Shown piece after piece: positions 63,261 to 64,000 of a DNA stretch of 64,000 bases. The DNA is from Tigriopus japonicus (Eukaryota; Arthropoda; Copepoda; Harpacticoida; Harpacticidae). Within the stretch, counting starts at the first letter, position 1, and every line of letters begins with the position of its first letter. Location: positions 7,341,562 to 7,405,561 of the forward strand of contig CM021312.1 of NCBI GenBank assembly GCA_010645155.1, written 5' to 3'. The notes under the pieces are model-generated. The model was not told the origin of the DNA and ran no database searches. It was given only the letters and a program-made list of their open reading frames with translations. A program made the position numbers and the translations under genes.

Positions 63261-64000
63261 CAGGGTTGCCAGGTTCTAGGGAAGCCTCTCGGCCACATTT
63301 GCTTTGAAATTCGGCCACAAAAACAAATACAATTTCTCACTAAAAATGACAATGTCGCCTAAAACTAAAATCGATTCGTCAAAATTTTTACGCTTTTCAA
63401 ACTTTTCAACGTGAAAAAATTGAAAAAAAAAACAAGCATACCAAAAAAACATTCCAAAAAATTGGAAAAACTTCGTCTGAACAATAATTGTATCACAAAT
63501 ATGTAAATTTGAATTCCCTCAATGAGGTATGTTTCAGATCTAAAAACTAAGAGAATTTATTTATCAATTTCTAGGAGGTTTGAGTTTGACCGGTCCATTA
63601 ATGACTACTAGTAGTTTACTAGTGATTGACGATTTGAGTAACTAAATGAAACCAAAAGTTTCTACCAAAAGAGGGGTTAACTTTAGCCGGAAGTCATATC
63701 AAACAAGAAATTTCTGCTAAGGATGTTCCTAATTTTAAAAATTACCATTTTATCAAGGTCTGAAATCTTGCAAGTGTCGAGTTTTTGGACACAATCTGAT
63801 TATTTCAAGGTAATGTATTCCTATATGTCTATGCTCTGGAAGGCGGAACATGGCACGATCAATGCATTTTACAAAAATTATGAACATTTCGATTTTTTGC
63901 TATTCTCGGCCACTTTCGGCCACTTTTTGATATGGCCGAGGTGTTTTTTTTCTCGGCAACCAGATCTCAAATTTAGCCACTTTCGCCAAAAGTGGCCCGG
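63261..64000. mobile_element. hAT-like GGGTTGCCAGG element, copy 2, cut by window end
   Basis: It starts CAGGGTTGCCAGGTTCTAGG and follows 44236-45095 closely in order (TTTCTCACTAAAA, AAAATCGATTCGTCAAA, AACTAAATGAAACCAAAAG, GGCCACTTT). The right end is outside the window. It lies about 200 bases upstream of the FKBP59 start codon, so it may sit at or near that promoter. Confidence 0.85.

Overview
This is a window of an arthropod nuclear genome, most likely a crustacean and plausibly a copepod. The evidence is an RR-type chitin-binding cuticle protein, a class-2 (Sema2a) semaphorin, spliceosomal introns with GT-AG ends, and very dense hAT and mariner transposons. Non-coding DNA is AT-rich. A 43-base run of N at 41642-41684 marks a scaffold join. 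Species is inference only.

Layout. 1-462 (-): start of a cuticle protein that runs off the left edge. 463-6687: intergenic, with two hAT-like elements and a deleted mariner. 6688-13973 (-): five-exon METTL24-like membrane methyltransferase, rebuilt across a 4.7 kb intron. 14-20 kb: a broken mariner, a long-TIR element, a perfect palindrome and an apparently intact DD37D mariner. 20010-37466 (+): laminin gamma chain (LanB2-like), 17 exons used in series plus a second alternative last exon; every splice phase agrees. Its LN domain is not found in the window. The 10 kb first visible intron contains a complete, intronless Sema2a gene on the same strand (23653-25749) and a pile-up of hAT elements. 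37813-39534 (-): seven-exon PRPF38B, convergent with laminin. 40889-43458 (+): a small unknown protein followed after 24 bases by a longin-fold (HPS1-like?) protein. 43598-44179 (-): NDUFS4. 44-54 kb: repeats and transposons. 54909-55487 (-): unknown protein with a Trp/Cys-rich tail. 55.9-59.4 kb: LINE fragments. 60526-61251 (+): NDUFS7. 61568-63057 (-): two-exon FKBP59-type immunophilin. The right edge is a second copy of the hAT-like element at 44236.

Functional themes. Laminin gamma and Sema2a are both secreted extracellular cues and are physically nested. NDUFS4 and NDUFS7 are both nuclear subunits of respiratory complex I and both lack introns in their coding sequence. The strongest observations are two tandem, homologous, phase-matched last exons of laminin gamma that give different C-termini; the intronless semaphorin nested in the laminin intron; a LINE and a tRNA-derived SINE sharing a 3' tail; and a series of hAT-type elements whose 8-bp target duplications can be read directly, including two sites with a third copy of the target sequence.
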